Shown: positions 29,994 through 38,623 of the stretch, one piece after another
Position numbering within the stretch: position 1 is the stretch's first letter
How the letters are laid out: each line of letters starts with the position of its first letter
Assembly (NCBI GenBank): GCA_023151115.1
Contig: JAKLJP010000054.1
Span: 1 to 41,909, forward strand
Source of the DNA: Anaerolineae bacterium
GTDB taxonomy: Bacteria; Chloroflexota; Anaerolineae; 4572-78; J111
Direction of reading: 5' to 3'
Length of the DNA stretch: 41,909 nt
Notes under the pieces: model-generated
Seen by the model: the letters and a program-made list of their open reading frames with translations, nothing else
The model's database searches: none
What the model was told of the DNA's origin: nothing
Made by a program: the position numbers and the translations under genes

Positions 29994-31358
29994 ATGATTG
30001 AGAATTTGTTAAAACGCGGTCCCGGCCAAACAGTAGCCTTTGAGCCTCATCCCAATGCCACCTCGTTGGCTGAAACAATGGTGGCCTTTGCCAACGCCGA
30101 CGGCGGCACGATTTTGATTGGCCTCGATGGGCAGGGGCAGGTAGTTGACCACATGGTGGACGAGGCTGCGCAGGGTCATCTGGTGCGGGCGCTGGTGATG
30201 TGCCGCCCGCCGGTGGTGACCGATTGGGAGCAGTATGACCTGCCCGGCGGAACGGTCGTGGCCTTGAAAATTGCCCGCAGCCCCGAACTGCACGCCCTGG
30301 CCGACGGCCGGGTGCTGATTCGGGTGGGGGCGGAAAACCGGCCCATGGGCGGCGAGGCCATTCGCCACCTGGCGGCCACCAAATCCAGCGGCGATTTCGA
30401 GAGCGAGCCGGTGGAGGGCGCGACGCTGGTGGACCTGGATAAAGCCGTGCTGGACGAGTACATGCGCCACCGGGCCGAGCGCGGCTATCGGATGAACAGC
30501 GGCCGGCTGCAAGATCACCTGATCGAGATGGGGGCGATGGTCGAAGACGGCACGCCGACCGTTGCCGGGATGCTGCTCTTTGGCAAACACCCACAAACCT
30601 TTCTGCCGCAGAGCGGGTTGATTTTTGTGAAGTTTTTGGGCAAAGAGGCGCGGGGCCGTGATGGCTTGGCCGGTTACGGCCGGCGGGTCGAAATTGAAGG
30701 GCCGGCGGCGCGGATCATCGAGCGGGCCTGGCAGGTAATCAATGAAGAGATGCGGGTCGAGGCGGTGGTCAACGGGCTGCGCCGGGAGGAAGTGCCGGAA
30801 TATCCCCGTTTTGCCGTGCGTGAGGCCCTGGTCAATGCCGTCTGCCACCGCGATTATCGCCTCAGCGGGCGGCGGGTCGAAATTCGCATGTACGAAGACC
30901 GGCTGGAGCTAATCAGCCCCGGTGGCCTGCCCGGTTACATCACCCTGGATAACATCGTCGAGGAGCATTTTTCGCGCAATCCCCGGCTGGTGGCCGGACT
31001 GTTCCAGTGGGGTTACATCGAGGAGTTGGGCCTGGGGATTGACCGCATGATCGAGGAGATGCTGCAGCACGGCCACGCTCCGCCCAATTTTGAGGCCAAG
31101 CCCTATTCGTTTACCGTGCGGCTGCACAACACCCTGGAACGCGCGCCGGCCCGAAGCTGGCCGAGTAATATGAATGAGCGCCAACTGCGGGCCATGAATC
31201 TGATCGAGGAGCAGGGCCGCATCACCAACCGCGATTACCGCCAGCTCTGCCCCGACGTCAACCCCGAAACCCTGCGCCTGGATTTGGTGGATTTGGTGGA
31301 CAAGGGCTTGCTGCTAAAAATAGGTGACAAAAAAGGGACTTATTATATTCTGAAGTAA
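29994..31358 (+). CDS. AlbA_2 (Schlafen-type) / HATPase_c_4 / winged-helix regulator
   Basis: A 454-residue protein of the ATP-dependent DNA-helicase-like COG2865 group. Residues about 15-130 are the AlbA_2 domain (TMVAFANADGGTILIGLDGQ). Residues about 265-375 are a degenerate GHKL ATPase with VREALVNAVCHRDYRLSG, LELISPGGLPG, NPRLVAGLFQWG and ELGLGIDRMI. The last 65 residues form a winged helix (RITNRDYRQLCPDVNPETLR). Members are predicted regulators or nucleic-acid-binding sensors, some linked to conflict systems. No Shine-Dalgarno; the promoter predicts a leaderless mRNA. It diverges from the three unknown genes at 28200-29836. A strong terminator follows. Confidence 0.88.
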   Translation: MIENLLKRGPGQTVAFEPHPNATSLAETMVAFANADGGTILIGLDGQGQVVDHMVDEAAQGHLVRALVMCRPPVVTDWEQYDLPGGTVVALKIARSPELHALADGRVLIRVGAENRPMGGEAIRHLAATKSSGDFESEPVEGATLVDLDKAVLDEYMRHRAERGYRMNSGRLQDHLIEMGAMVEDGTPTVAGMLLFGKHPQTFLPQSGLIFVKFLGKEARGRDGLAGYGRRVEIEGPAARIIERAWQVINEEMRVEAVVNGLRREEVPEYPRFAVREALVNAVCHRDYRLSGRRVEIRMYEDRLELISPGGLPGYITLDNIVEEHFSRNPRLVAGLFQWGYIEELGLGIDRMIEEMLQHGHAPPNFEAKPYSFTVRLHNTLERAPARSWPSNMNERQLRAMNLIEEQGRITNRDYRQLCPDVNPETLRLDLVDLVDKGLLLKIGDKKGTYYILK

Positions 31359-31382
31359 CACACATAGGGCAGAGTAGCAAGT

Positions 31383-31426
31383 AGCAGGTTTTGATCTGGA
31401 ACTTAAGATCAAAACCTGCTTTTTTT
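31383..31426 (+). terminator. Rho-independent terminator of the AlbA_2 gene
   Basis: AGCAGGTTTTGATC (31383-31396) is exactly complementary to GATCAAAACCTGCT (31407-31420), a 14-bp stem with a 10-nt loop, followed by six T residues. It is 25 nt after the AlbA_2 stop. Confidence 0.9.
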
Positions 31427-31552
31427 GTGGCGGCGGCAAACGATGGAGTCTCAAAGCTTTGCTTTGGCCTCTTCGGGCCATCACTTGCAAGTTGCATCCC
31501 CCGTTTTTTGAAGGATTTAATCTCTCCCCAAGTATATGATAGAAAATTCCAC

Positions 31553-31655
31553 AGGATCAGTATATCCAATTTTCGAGGAGTGCAGCACGGTAGGCATGCC
31601 GCATGGAGCTGCACGAGGGCGTGCTGGCTCCTCAAATTTGGATCTACTGAGGATA
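31553..31655. repeat. Long imperfect palindrome / possible structured RNA
   Basis: The left arm (31553-31589: AGGATCAGTATATCC, CAATTTTCGAGGAG, CAGCACG) is matched on the right (31619-31655) by CGTGCTG, CTCCTCAAATTTGG and ATCTACTGAGGAT with a few mismatches and small bulges. An alternative inner hairpin (GTGCAGC with GCTGCAC) competes with the CAGCACG pairing. It is larger than the other palindromes here and not built of tandem words. Confidence 0.7.
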
Positions 31656-31707
31656 AATAACATCGGTCACCATCAGAAAATAGAATAAACCGGGCTGGAG
31701 GTTTGTT

Positions 31708-32751
31708 ATGCGGTATTTGGGCGTTACAATCTGGGTGAAAGTCTTGCTTTCAATCGGGCTGGGCATTGGTTTGACCCTGGGATTGGTCAACCAGGTGGGG
31801 CTGGCCGATACGCCCGATCAGCCGGCCGGATTAACGGAGCCGGCCCCCTCAGAGCCGAACCCTCCCCCGGTTTTGCCGTACACCTACGCTCGCGTTGTGA
31901 CCGACAACGTGCTGGTTTACGAAACCTCCGGCATCACCCCGGTGCGCTCGCTGGGGGCAGGCTATGTCTGGGTTAGCTTGGACCACGCCCTGCCTATTAC
32001 CCACAATGAACAAACCTGGTACGCCATCAACCCCGATGAATATGTACAGGCCGACCAACTCGCCCTCTTTACCCCTTCTACCTTTCATGGAGTCACCCTG
32101 ACTACCCCGCCGGAACGCCCCTTTCTGTGGATGATCTTTGATATGTGGGCTTCAAGCGAACCCGGTGTTCCCGCCGGCAGCGGCGCCCCGCTGTTCAAAC
32201 GGTATACCTTGCTCCAGATTTTTGAAGAAAAGACGGTGGCCGGCCGGGTGTGGTATCGAGTGGGGCCGGAGCAATGGCTAGAGCAGGGCAATGTGGGGCT
32301 GGTCAAACCAGCGGCCCGGCCCGATGGAGTTGGTCCTGATGACAAGTGGATCGAAATCAATTTGTACGAACAAACCCTGGCCGCTTATGAAGGGGATCGG
32401 ATGGTGTACGCCACGTTGGTCTCGTCGGGTTTGCCGTGGTGGCAAACTCAGCAGGGACTTTTTCGCATCTGGCTTAAGGTTAAGCAGGCCAAAATGAGCG
32501 GGCGCGACGGCTACCCGGATTACTATTTTTTGGAAGATGTGCCCTGGACGATGTATTTTTATAAATCCTTCGCCCTGCACGGCGCCTACTGGCACGACAA
32601 ATTTGGCCTGAAACATTCGCACGGCTGCGTCAATTTGCCGCCCCACGATGCCCGCTGGCTCTTCGACTGGGCCACGCCGGCCACCAGCAAATACAATTTT
32701 ACCCTGTCCACCGAAGAAAATCCGGGTGCGTGGGTGTGGGTACATGAGTGA
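31708..32751 (+). CDS. Secreted or membrane-anchored L,D-transpeptidase (YkuD)
   Basis: A 347-residue protein with an N-terminal signal/anchor helix (about 8-32, TIWVKVLLSIGLGIGLTLGL). Two SH3-like segments follow (YARVVTDNVLVYETSGITPV; YTLLQIFEEKTVAGRVWYRV), then the YkuD domain (about 210-345) with DKWIEINLYEQTLAAYEGD, ALHGAYWHDKFG and SHGCVNL containing the catalytic His and Cys. It modifies peptidoglycan outside the membrane. The N-terminal part differs entirely from the TPR version at 3995-5293, but the catalytic domains are close relatives and end in the same V-x-V-HE. GGAGG is about 7 nt before the ATG. Confidence 0.92.
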   Translation: MRYLGVTIWVKVLLSIGLGIGLTLGLVNQVGLADTPDQPAGLTEPAPSEPNPPPVLPYTYARVVTDNVLVYETSGITPVRSLGAGYVWVSLDHALPITHNEQTWYAINPDEYVQADQLALFTPSTFHGVTLTTPPERPFLWMIFDMWASSEPGVPAGSGAPLFKRYTLLQIFEEKTVAGRVWYRVGPEQWLEQGNVGLVKPAARPDGVGPDDKWIEINLYEQTLAAYEGDRMVYATLVSSGLPWWQTQQGLFRIWLKVKQAKMSGRDGYPDYYFLEDVPWTMYFYKSFALHGAYWHDKFGLKHSHGCVNLPPHDARWLFDWATPATSKYNFTLSTEENPGAWVWVHE

Positions 32752-32887
32752 ATAGGTCAATTTGGTGATCTTTGGAACTGCCTCAGTGTTTCGGCCACAA
32801 CGATCTCAAATCCTTTGATATTAGCCTGTTCCCAGGCCCGCGATCATCGAATTGGCAAAATAGCCCGTTGTCTTTTACAATGGAATC

Positions 32888-34540
32888 ATGTCCGGCCCGC
32901 TGCTAACCACCAAGCTATACATTCCGCGCCAACGCGCCACGCAACGCCTGGTTGCGCGACCTCATTTGGTGGCTCGCTTGAACAAGGCGCTGGATGACCG
33001 GCTGACCCTCATCTCGGCCCCGGCCGGCTTTGGCAAGACCACCTTGCTGAGCGAATGGATCTCTCATAGCCACCATTGTGTGGCCTGGGTATCGTTGGAT
33101 GCCGGGGATAATGACTCCATCCGCTTCTGGACCTATGGCATCGCCGCCCTGCAAATGTTGCAGCCCGACTTGGGCCAAAGTGCTTTGACTTTACTCCAGG
33201 CGCCCCAGTCTCCTGCGCTTGAATTAATCCTGACCAATTTACTCAACGACATTACCACCTTCCCGGATAATTTTACCCTGGTTCTTGACGATTATCATGT
33301 TATCGAAAACCCTTCCTTGCATAACAACTTGACCTATTTACTCGATCACCTCCCACCCAATATGCACCTCATCCTGACCAGCCGGGCCGACCCACCCCTT
33401 TCTCTGGCCCGGCTGCGCGCCCGCCGCCAACTGACCGAAATCCGCGCCGCCGATTTGCGCTTCACCCCTGAGGAGGCCGCCGCCTTCTTGAATGAAGTGA
33501 TGGACTTAAACCTTTCAGCCGAGAATATTGCCGCCCTGGAAAAGCGCACCGAAGGCTGGATCGCCGGCCTGCAACTGGCCGCGCTTTCCACGCAAGGCCG
33601 GGAAGATGTGTCCAGTTTTATCCGGGCCTTCTCCGGCAGCCATCGTCACGTGCTGAGCTACCTGGTCGAGGAAGTGTTGAACCAGTGTCCGGCAGGTATA
33701 CTGGATTTTTTGCTGCAAACTTCGATCCTGGATCGCTTGAGCGCCCCCCTCTGCAATGCTGTTACCGGGAGAAGTGACAGTCACCAGATGTTAGAGAAAA
33801 TCGAAGCCGCCAATCTCTTTCTCATCCCGCTCGACGACGTGGGGCAGTGGTATCGGTATCATCACCTCTTTGCTGAGGTCTTGCAGTCCCGCTTGCAACA
33901 GACCCAACCCGACCTGAGGCCAGCGTTGCATCATCGCGCCAGTGAGTGGCATGAGCAAAGTGGGTACCTGGCCGAGGCCATCCATCACGCCCTGGCCGCT
34001 CAGGCGTTTGATCGGGTCGCCACTCTGGTGGAGCAGATTGCGCCGGCGATGATCCAGCACAGCGAATTCGCCCGGCTGCTCATCTGGTTACAGACTTTAC
34101 CGGAGGAGGAGGTCCAGGCCCGACCGTTGTTAACGCTATATCATGTCTGGGTCTTGTATATTAGCGGGCAGATCAATCAAGCCGCAGCCCGCCTGGAAGC
34201 CGTCGAAGCCATGCTTGAGACAGATGAAGCAAAACGAACCCCTGAAGTACAGGGGCTTATCGCCGCTGTGCAAGCCAGGCTGCTGCGGGATGCCGGCGAT
34301 TTGGTCGCGGTGATCGCCTTATCCCGGCAAGCGTTAGCCCATTTACCCGAACAAGATACGTTGCTGGGTGCCAGGATCATCCTTAATCTGGCCATTGCTC
34401 ATTATTTACAGGGTGAGCTTGGGCCAGCCTCCCAACTGCTCACTGAAACCATTACCACCGGTCATACGGCCCAACTTATAGCGCCCTTGCCAGCCCTTTT
34501 TGAAGGCATCGGTTGTTGGGTCAGTTGGCGGCTATTGTAA
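32888..34540 (+). pseudogene. C-terminally truncated MalT-like STAND regulator
   Basis: A 550-residue frame equivalent to the first 60% of a MalT/LuxR-type STAND ATPase. It starts normally (PLLTTKLYIPRQR), has Walker A APAGFGKTT (about 44-52), Walker B TLVLDDYHVI, sensor ILTSRADPPL, winged-helix and the first TPR-like helices (YHHLFAEVLQSRLQQ; ASEWHEQSGYLAEAIHHALA). It then ends abruptly in EGIGCWVSWRLL; the remaining helical repeats and the LuxR helix-turn-helix expected by residue about 850-900 are missing. The P450 gene begins 40 nt later. It cannot bind DNA by the usual domain. Either a deletion relic or a stand-alone ATP sensor. Confidence 0.85.
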
Positions 34541-34580
34541 CTGTCAAAACAATGTTTGCAATGAAAGGAGAAATATTCGC

Positions 34581-35830
34581 ATGACCATCTTAGATTTATC
34601 TCAAAACACAAAAGCTGCTTATGCCGAACCCACCGTAGAGGTCAATCTACTCAACCCGGCTTTCAAAGCCAATCCCTATCCGACCTACGCGGCGTTGCGT
34701 GCGGCGGCTCCGGTTCATCGGGTGACGCTGCCCGATGGCCAGGGGGTGTGGCTGATTACCCGGTATGATGATGTGGTAGCGGTGTTGAAAGACGAGCGCT
34801 TTGTCAAGGATTGGCGCAATGCTAAAACTCCGGAACAGATAGCGCAGATGCCCCGCCAGACGGAGGTGCTGGTCAAGCTCGACCGCAATATGCTCAAGCT
34901 GGATCCGCCTGACCACACCCGATTGCGCGCCCTGGTCCACAAAGCGTTTACCCCGCGCCTGGTGGCCGGCTTGCAAGCACGGATTCAAGCCATTGCCGAG
35001 ACCCTATTGGATGCAGTGGAGGCCAAAGGCGAGATGGACCTCATCGGCGACTATGCCTTTCCTTTGCCCATTATCGTGATTGCAGAACTCTTGGGGGTTC
35101 CCTCTGAGGACCGGGACAAGTTTCGGGCCTGGTCAGACCTGGTCGTGTCCCCCATCTCTTACGCCGAGGTGGAGAAAACAGCCGCGGCTATGCTGGACTT
35201 TACCGCTTATCTACGCCTCCTGTTTGAGGCTCGCCGGATCGCGCCCCAGGATGATCTTATCAGCGCCCTGGTGCTGACTGAAGAAGCGGGCGACAAGCTG
35301 AGCGAAGATGAACTTTTTGCAATGGTCTACCTGCTGCTGGTCGCAGGCCATGAGACGACGGTTAATCTGATTGGCAACGGCGTCCTGGCTCCCAACACCC
35401 CGACCAACTGGCTCGGCTCAAAGCCGACCCGACCTTGATCGAGCCGGCTATTGAGGAACTCTTGCGCTATGATGGCCCGGTTGAAACCTCAACGCCTCGT
35501 TACGCCCGTGAAGACATTGCTCTGGGTGGAGCCGTTATCCCTCGCGGTGAGATGGTCTTCGTCGTCATCGGATCGGCGGACCGCGACCCCGAACAGTTTC
35601 CCAACCCGGAGACGTTGGATATTACCCGTGATATTCGCCAACATGTAGCCTTTGGCCAGGGGGCGCATTACTGCCTGGGCGCGCCCCTGGCCCGGCTGGA
35701 GGGACAGATTGCGATCAATACCCTGCTGCGCCGGTTTCCCCACCTGCGGCTAAAAGTTGCGCCTGAAACCCTAACCTGGAAGCCGGGGCTAGTCCTACGC
35801 GGTCTGCATACCTTACCCCTGGGGCTTTAA
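34581..35830 (+). pseudogene. Cytochrome P450 with internal frameshift
   Basis: Two overlapping frames together make a complete P450 of about 415 residues of the bacterial CYP107-like type. The first frame (34581-35438) has the C-helix DPPDHTRLRALVHKAF and I-helix LLLVAGHETTVNLIGNG. The second frame (to 35830) has EELLRY (ExxR), TPRYAREDI and the haem-binding FGQGAHYCLGAPLAR with the Cys ligand. The break lies near 35385-35396, where GVLA is followed by out-of-frame DNA that would read QHPDQLARLKADPTLIEPA; a net loss of four bases (or gain of two) fits. Start has AAAGGAG about 10 nt upstream. No ferredoxin or reductase gene is adjacent. Could be an assembly error. Confidence 0.88.
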
Positions 35831-35845
35831 ATGAAAAATCAGTCC

Positions 35846-35988
35846 CATGTCATTTCGAGACCAAAGGTCGAGAAATCCCCGGGTTGCAGCACGTAAAAGT
35901 AAGGTATAGAGGATTTCTCCCTGCGGTCGAAACCTGTCCCACCCCTTCGGGTGCGCCGAAGGGCGTGAGCCTGTCGAAGGATGACATG
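35846..35988. repeat. CATGTCATTTCGA palindromic repeat, copy 2
   Basis: Starts CATGTCATTTCGAGACC and ends GGATGACATG, with inner GAGAAATCCCC / AGGATTTCTCCCTGCGG arms and an extra inserted hairpin (CCCTTCGGGTGCGCCGAAGGG). Same family as 16729-16822. It lies between the broken P450 and the truncated membrane gene; GACATGGCTGAGCAGCTACA matches the flank of copy 1 in reverse. Confidence 0.8.
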
Positions 35989-36018
35989 GCTGAGCAGCTA
36001 CAAAAAAGGAGAGATAGT

Positions 36019-36408
36019 ATGACTGAAGAAGACATCACGCTCGAAATCCCACTCTGGGTGTACCCGCTGACGGTGCTGGCCATCCTGATCACCCTGGGAG
36101 TGGCCGGGTATATCTACCTTGGTTTTCTGGTAACTTTTCCGGTAATGCTGACGGGTTTTCTGGCCCTGGCAGCCTGGTACGGAACCACCTACCAGCAGCC
36201 GCGCCAGCGGCGGATTCTACCGCTGTACATTGCCCTGATCGTTGTGCTGCTACTGCAAGGAGCCGAACAGTGGTACTTTGAATATCCTGAAGTTATCAAG
36301 ACGCTCTTTCCGGCCAGTTTTGGATCACCCATTGTGTTCAATGGGTCAATTTTCATGTCTGTATTTGCTACGTCGTTCCAATGCCGCGTTCGCTACGCCG
36401 CCCGGTAG
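36019..36408 (+). pseudogene. Truncated membrane protein, possibly HXXEE-like
   Basis: A 129-residue frame with about four membrane segments (VYPLTVLAILITLGVAGYIY; FLVTFPVMLTGFLALAAWY; ILPLYIALIVVLLLQGAEQW; FNGSIFMSVFATSF). The pattern LLQGAEQWYFEYPEVIKTLFP resembles HXXEE-domain membrane proteins, which normally have more helices. The frame changes character at QCRVRYAAR and stops, so the last part seems lost. AAGGAGAG precedes the ATG at 36019. It follows repeat copy 2 and precedes the CPBP gene by 34 nt. Family assignment is tentative; a genuine short protein is possible. Confidence 0.5.
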
Positions 36409-36442
36409 AGCAGGTCATCATGTCGCCCGAGAGGAATCAATC

Positions 36443-37207
36443 ATGAAACTGCCATCAAACACATTGGTCAAGGTCTATGCAGCGGCAATTCTAGTTATTA
36501 TTCCGCTGGTGGCCGCCGCCTGGCTGCCCTCTGACTTTCCCATGCTGCTGCGGCAGCTCCTCTTGTGCGCCTGGGGCGTCGGGGCGACGCTGGCCGCAGA
36601 ACGGCTGCTCTTCAGCCGGACCTGGCAACAGGCCTGGCAGGCAGTGGGCTTTGTCCCGGCGCGGCTGCCGGCGGTGGTCGTGGCCTTGCTTGCCAGCTTG
36701 CCCATGTGGCTCTTTCTGCCGCTCCTGGCCTGGCTCAAGGATACACCTATCTATCTCCAGCACGACTGGCCGGCGCTGTTGCTGGGGGTGGTCCTGGTTA
36801 ACGGCATGACCGAGGAGGTTCTCCATCGGGGTTTTGTCTTTGGTCATTTGCGCCAGGAACATTCGTTTGTCCGGGCGGCGGCGCTCTCGGCCCTCCTTTT
36901 TGCGGCGCAGCATCTCTACCTGATTTTCAGCCTCGGCTGGATATCCGGCCTGGCCTCGGTGTTGCTGGCGGCGCTGCTGACCTTTCCGCTGGCCTACAGC
37001 TATGCTCACGGCGGCAACTCGTTGGGCGGCCCGGCCATCCTGCACACCAGTTCCAATGCACCCATGCTCATCTTGGCTATTCCGCAAAGTTTTGTGGCCT
37101 CGGTGCTGGTTCCCTATATGGGCGTGGTGCTGGTTTCAATCTATCTGGTCTTCGTCTTGTACCGATTTCCGGCCGGGCCGGCTGTAAAAAGGATGATGCT
37201 GAAGTAG
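36443..37207 (+). CDS. CPBP-family intramembrane metalloprotease
   Basis: A 254-residue polytopic membrane protein (Abi/CAAX protease family). The active-site motifs are TEEVLHRGFVFGHL (EExxxR), a following His in FAAQHLYLIF, and HTSSN (HxxxN) near the end, all within membrane helices. Members cleave or process membrane proteins or protect against bacteriocins; the substrate here is unknown. The ATG at 36443 with AGAGGAA about 7 nt upstream is chosen over longer in-frame starts that run through the end of the truncated neighbour. Confidence 0.88.
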   Translation: MKLPSNTLVKVYAAAILVIIPLVAAAWLPSDFPMLLRQLLLCAWGVGATLAAERLLFSRTWQQAWQAVGFVPARLPAVVVALLASLPMWLFLPLLAWLKDTPIYLQHDWPALLLGVVLVNGMTEEVLHRGFVFGHLRQEHSFVRAAALSALLFAAQHLYLIFSLGWISGLASVLLAALLTFPLAYSYAHGGNSLGGPAILHTSSNAPMLILAIPQSFVASVLVPYMGVVLVSIYLVFVLYRFPAGPAVKRMMLK

Positions 37208-37301
37208 CAAGAAAAGGATGTGTTCACGATCTACTATTCCCGAAATTAATAAAATAATAATGTGAGGTAAAATATCAAGTTCAATAACTTTAAGGAGAAA
37301 A

Positions 37302-38303
37302 ATGATGACAAAGATAGCTATTCACGGTTTTGGTCGGATTGGCCGCTCGACGCTGCGGGTGGCGCTGCAACGGAGTCTTTTTACCCCGGCTGCCATTTCT
37401 GACATCAAGGATTTACCAACTCTGGCCGCCCTCTTTGCGGTTGACTCCAACTATGGGCGCTGGCCTGAAGAGGTCAGGGGGGGCGAAAACGCCTTCAACA
37501 TCGGCGGACGGACGGTTCCCTACTTCGACGTAGCCAAAGAACTGCCTGACTGGGGGGCATTGGGGGTTGATTTGGTCATAGACTGCACCGGCCGGGCCAC
37601 CACCCGCCCCGGAGCGCAAGCTCACCTGGACCGGGGCGCGAAACGGGTCCTGATCAGCGCGGCCAGCAAATCCTTACAGGATGCCGATGCCGTTTTGCTG
37701 GCCGGGATCAACCTGGACAGCTTTGACCCTGAGCGGCACAAAATCATCAGCATGGCCTCATGCACCACCAATGCCCTGGCCGCAGTGGTTAAGGTGGTGC
37801 TGGAAAACTGGGGTATCCAACATGGCTTCTTTTCGACGGTTCACGCCTACACCAACACCCAATCGCTGACCGATCAGCCCATGAAAGACCGGCGCGACTC
37901 CTGGGCCGCGGCGGAGAATATCATCCCCTCGTCGTCAGGGGCAGCCAAGGCGCTCAACTTCATCTGGCCGGATTTGAAAGTGACCGGCAAAGCATACCGG
38001 GTGCCGGTGCGCACCGGCAGCATTGTGGAATTGAATGCTGTGACCGAGCGGCCAACCAGCCGGGATGAGGTCATCGCCGCGTTCCGCACGGCGGCCCGTA
38101 CTGCTCCGCTCAAGGGTATCATGGACGTGCTGGAGGAGGAATGGGCCTCCAGCCGCATTGTTGGCGACCCGCACTCCTCGATTGTTGATCTGCAATTGGT
38201 GCAGGTTTATGCGGGCACGTTCATTTCGGTGGCGGCGTGGTATGACAACGAGTTGGGCTTTGCCAACCGCCTGGCCGAGGTGGCGCAGCGACTGGCGGGG
38301 TAG
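37302..38303 (+). CDS. gap: Glyceraldehyde-3-phosphate dehydrogenase
   Basis: A 333-residue tetrameric enzyme of glycolysis/gluconeogenesis. It has IAIHGFGRIGRSTLRVAL (NAD loop), Asp in ISDIKD favouring NAD, catalytic Cys154 in MASCTTNALA, catalytic His180 in FFSTVHAYTN, RVPVRTGSIVEL and WYDNELGFANR. Some usually fixed words differ (SAASKSLQDAD in place of the common SAPAK segment; IPSSSGAAKAL in place of IPTSTGAAKA), so it belongs to a divergent GAPDH or related aldehyde dehydrogenase branch. No pgk is adjacent. AAGGAG is about 8 nt before the ATG. Confidence 0.92.
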   Translation: MMTKIAIHGFGRIGRSTLRVALQRSLFTPAAISDIKDLPTLAALFAVDSNYGRWPEEVRGGENAFNIGGRTVPYFDVAKELPDWGALGVDLVIDCTGRATTRPGAQAHLDRGAKRVLISAASKSLQDADAVLLAGINLDSFDPERHKIISMASCTTNALAAVVKVVLENWGIQHGFFSTVHAYTNTQSLTDQPMKDRRDSWAAAENIIPSSSGAAKALNFIWPDLKVTGKAYRVPVRTGSIVELNAVTERPTSRDEVIAAFRTAARTAPLKGIMDVLEEEWASSRIVGDPHSSIVDLQLVQVYAGTFISVAAWYDNELGFANRLAEVAQRLAG

Positions 38304-38623
38304 AATGACAGATTAATAAAAAGTCAATCTCATTAAGTTAGGGCCGTAGCATAGGGCCTCGTGCCCGCCCACAAGGGGCTAAACTACACTAACTTAACGA
38401 TATTGAGAGTGTTCGGAAGCTCCCACAGACACCCTTGCTGCCGACGCTCACCCGGCGATGAAGTCGCCGGGCTATGCCACAGCGCCCGATTAATCGGGCT
38501 AAAGCCGGGTTGACCCGGCGCGGTTCAGTAGCCCTGGCATTCATGCCGGGGCGGGCCAGCCAGACAAAGCAGTTTCCGAACGCTTTTGATATTGAATAAA
38601 AAGTAATCCGGCTGATTGAGGCA
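38304..38623. other. 320-bp gap of repeats between gap and the ABC ATPase
   Basis: No gene. Convergent space between gap (plus) and the ABC ATPase (minus). It holds TAATAAAAAGT direct words at both ends, the MITE-like element at 38398-38594 and inner hairpins such as GCCCGATTAATCGGGC. Nothing resembling a structured RNA gene was recognised. Confidence 0.75.
38398..38594. repeat. MITE-like element with imperfect 21-bp terminal inverted repeats
   Basis: The left end (38398-38418) and the reverse complement of the right end (38574-38594) match at 16 of 21 positions, ending in a perfect GTTCGGAA / TTCCGAAC core; all five differences are transitions. The inside is GC-rich with GCGATGAAGTCGCC, GCCCGATTAATCGGGC and CCGGGTTGACCCGG hairpins. 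No coding frame. Confidence 0.45.

Larger units (their letters stand above)
31359..31707. other. 349-bp gap holding a terminator and a large palindrome
   Basis: No convincing gene. It contains the terminator at 31383-31426 and an imperfect palindrome of about 100 bp at 31553-31655. A reading frame of about 89 codons crosses it but runs through both arms of the palindrome and resembles nothing known. The L,D-transpeptidase ribosome site (GGAGG) is at the right end. Confidence 0.75.

Noticed and set aside
30009..30848. Minus-strand frame opposite the AlbA_2 gene
   Set aside because: Antisense shadow of a confidently identified protein with all expected motifs on the plus strand.
31391..31660. 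Plus-strand frame of about 89 codons in the gap before the second L,D-transpeptidase
   Set aside because: It starts inside a terminator, runs through both arms of a palindrome and resembles no protein.
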